From positions 3,965,302-4,029,301 of the forward strand of contig NZ_CP116221.1 of the NCBI RefSeq assembly GCF_023556315.2: a stretch of 64,000 nucleotides of DNA. Reading direction: 5' to 3'. The notes under the pieces were generated by a model, which was not told where the DNA came from, did no database searches, and worked only from the letters and a program-made list of their open reading frames with translations. Made by a program: the position numbers and the translations under genes. Source of the stretch: Psychroserpens ponticola (GTDB taxonomy: Bacteria; Bacteroidota; Bacteroidia; Flavobacteriales; Flavobacteriaceae). Numbering within the stretch: the first letter of the stretch is position 1; each line of letters begins with the position of its first letter. This document shows, one piece after another, positions 62,691 through 64,000 of the stretch.

Positions 62691-64000
62691 TTAGTTAAGA
62701 GTTTCTTGAAACAATTTAAAAATTCTTCGGTATTCATCAGACCAACTTGAACTTTCTTTAAATCCGTGACCTTCCAAAGGAAAAACAGCGAGTTCCCAAT
62801 TTTCTTTTTTCAATTCAATTAAGCGTTGCGATAAACGCGCCACATCCTGAAAATGCACATTGGTATCAATCATACCATGTAACATCAACAAATGTCCCTT
62901 TAAGCCTTCAGCAAAATACAAAGGTGAACTTTGTTTGTATGCTTTTGGATCTTCAACAGGTGTATTTAAAATTGGAGACGTATACCCATGATTGTAATGT
63001 GCCCAATCGGTTACAGAGCGTAATGCTGCACCACTTTTAAAAGTATCTGGTGAGTTAAACATAGCCATCATAGTGATAAAACCGCCATAAGATCCTCCAT
63101 AAATTCCTAATCGATCTTTATCAATGCCTTGACTTTCAATTAGATATTTTGCACCATCGATTTGGTCGTCTAAATCTTTTCCTCCCATATGACGATAGAT
63201 GGCTGTTCTCCAATCACGACCATAGCCATCACTAGCTCTAAAGTCTATTGCCAAAACGGTGTAACCATTGTCAGCTAAAAAATTATGAAACATATATTCT
63301 TTGTCGTAATCTGCCCACCAATGGTGAACATTTTGTTTATAACCAGCACCATGCACAAATATAATAGCTGCACCATTTTTTTTAGCTTCAGTAGGCTTGA
63401 AAAGTGTCGCAGGAACTTGAACACCATCTCTAGCTGTAAAGTTGATGATTTCAGAATCCACCCAATTATAAGCATTAAAATCCGCTGTGGTTGATGTTGT
63501 AAGTTGTATCATTTCTACACCAGCTTTGTTTGGCATTACGAATAATTCCCAAGGCTTATTAGAATAGGAATACCTAACAGCTAAATACTTTTCATCTGGA
63601 GATACTGTAACTTCATGTCCACCTTGACGTGATGTGATTTGTGTCAATTTACCGCCTTTTACTGATAAATGATAAAAATGTTGTTCGTGCGGACTTACCT
63701 TATTGCTTGTAATAAAGAACGTTTTTTTGTCTTTTGATAAGCTTGTTTCTCGAATTTCATAATTACCTTCTGTTAAAGCTTTAATTTTTCCAGTATTCAC
63801 ATTCGCAGAATACAAGTGAGAATATCCTGTTTTTTCAGATTTAAACCAAATTGTATTGTTGTCTATCCAACCCATTTTTGGATAAGAAAACCAACCTACT
63901 CCAGGACCACCAATCCATGCGTCGTCATGTTGTCTGTCTATGAGTTTTAAACTTCCGTCAGTAAGATTCACCAACATAATCCAACGATCTTTGTTATCTT
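62691..64000 (-). CDS. S9 family prolyl oligopeptidase (partial, N-terminus off the window)
   Basis: The frame is open to base 64000, so the ATG at 63977 is internal ([12 protein letters not shown] is read through it). About 435 residues are visible of a DPP4/prolyl-oligopeptidase-like protein. The visible part has the beta-propeller end and the alpha/beta hydrolase domain. The catalytic serine is in [10 protein letters not shown], the aspartate in [11 protein letters not shown] and the histidine in [10 protein letters not shown]. Members cleave after proline or alanine in short peptides; many are periplasmic. No membrane anchor can be judged. Confidence 0.92.
   Translation of the reverse strand, partial: DNKDRWIMLVNLTDGSLKLIDRQHDDAWIGGPGVGWFSYPKMGWIDNNTIWFKSEKTGYSHLYSANVNTGKIKALTEGNYEIRETSLSKDKKTFFITSNKVSPHEQHFYHLSVKGGKLTQITSRQGGHEVTVSPDEKYLAVRYSYSNKPWELFVMPNKAGVEMIQLTTSTTADFNAYNWVDSEIINFTARDGVQVPATLFKPTEAKKNGAAIIFVHGAGYKQNVHHWWADYDKEYMFHNFLADNGYTVLAIDFRASDGYGRDWRTAIYRHMGGKDLDDQIDGAKYLIESQGIDKDRLGIYGGSYGGFITMMAMFNSPDTFKSGAALRSVTDWAHYNHGYTSPILNTPVEDPKAYKQSSPLYFAEGLKGHLLMLHGMIDTNVHFQDVARLSQRLIELKKENWELAVFPLEGHGFKESSSWSDEYRRIFKLFQETLN

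Noticed and set aside
63285..63977. S9 peptidase starting at the ATG at 63975-63977
   Set aside because: The frame continues upstream to the window edge with family-like sequence, and the protein would lack its propeller domain.

Overview
The window looks like chromosomal DNA of a marine-type member of the Flavobacteriaceae (Bacteroidota). The evidence is low GC content, promoter -7 boxes of the TAnnTTTG type, weak Shine-Dalgarno signals, type IX secretion (T9SS) sorting domains, a split SUF cluster with DUF59 and DUF2480 companions, a complete Bat aerotolerance operon, and DUF3078, DUF2490 and DUF1501/DUF1800 proteins. No rRNA, tRNA, CRISPR array, transposase or integrase was seen. The genus cannot be fixed from the sequence.

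Layout. 1-1090: N-terminal part of a secreted IPT/TIG protein, probably a metalloprotease, running off the left edge. 1211-5389: aminopeptidase P, an alpha/beta hydrolase, three small CHCC zinc-ribbon-like paralogues and thiL. 5550-14460: SUF iron-sulfur cluster genes (sufA, sufB, a lipoprotein, sufC, sufD, then sufS, a META lipoprotein, sufE, a DUF59 gene and a DUF2480 gene), broken by a reverse-strand PadR regulator cassette. 14597-19966: DUF3078 outer-membrane protein, TPR protein, SDR-like protein, CBS protein, GIDE-like membrane protein, zinc-ribbon protein, spermidine-synthase-like protein and ssb. 20127-26222: an accessory surface locus with a beta-helix protein, a 1541-residue RHS/YD-repeat protein with SLH-like segments, and a 147-residue protein carrying one YD unit plus a T9SS sorting domain. 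26230-36522: PBP1C and a thioester alpha-2-macroglobulin lipoprotein, separated by a T9SS type B protein and a small monooxygenase-fold protein. 36811-41082: ALDH7-type dehydrogenase and the DUF1800/DUF1501 pair. 41089-41799: a tandem array of about 268-bp repeats, each with a strong hairpin. 41795-44484: AlbA_2-domain protein, aldo/keto reductase and a DUF4382 lipoprotein. 44637-53990: the MoxR/Bat operon. 54050-59953: two SulP transporter plus beta-carbonic anhydrase pairs. 60008-64000: cvpA, a conserved hypothetical, a lipocalin-like lipoprotein, pheS and a partial S9 peptidase.

How the genes fit together. The SUF genes build Fe-S clusters: SufS/SufE mobilise sulfur, SufBCD is the scaffold, and SufA and the DUF59 protein handle delivery. 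PBP1C and alpha-2-macroglobulin form the known periplasmic repair/protease-trap pair. MoxR plus Bat proteins form a membrane VWA/TPR complex. The SulP/carbonic anhydrase genes probably supply bicarbonate. The locus most likely to hold undescribed biology is 20127-26222, where an RHS shell protein without its own T9SS signal is followed 14 bases later by a mini-YD protein that has one. The repeat array at 41.1-41.8 kb and a set of box-to-ATG spacings suggesting leaderless mRNAs also deserve attention.
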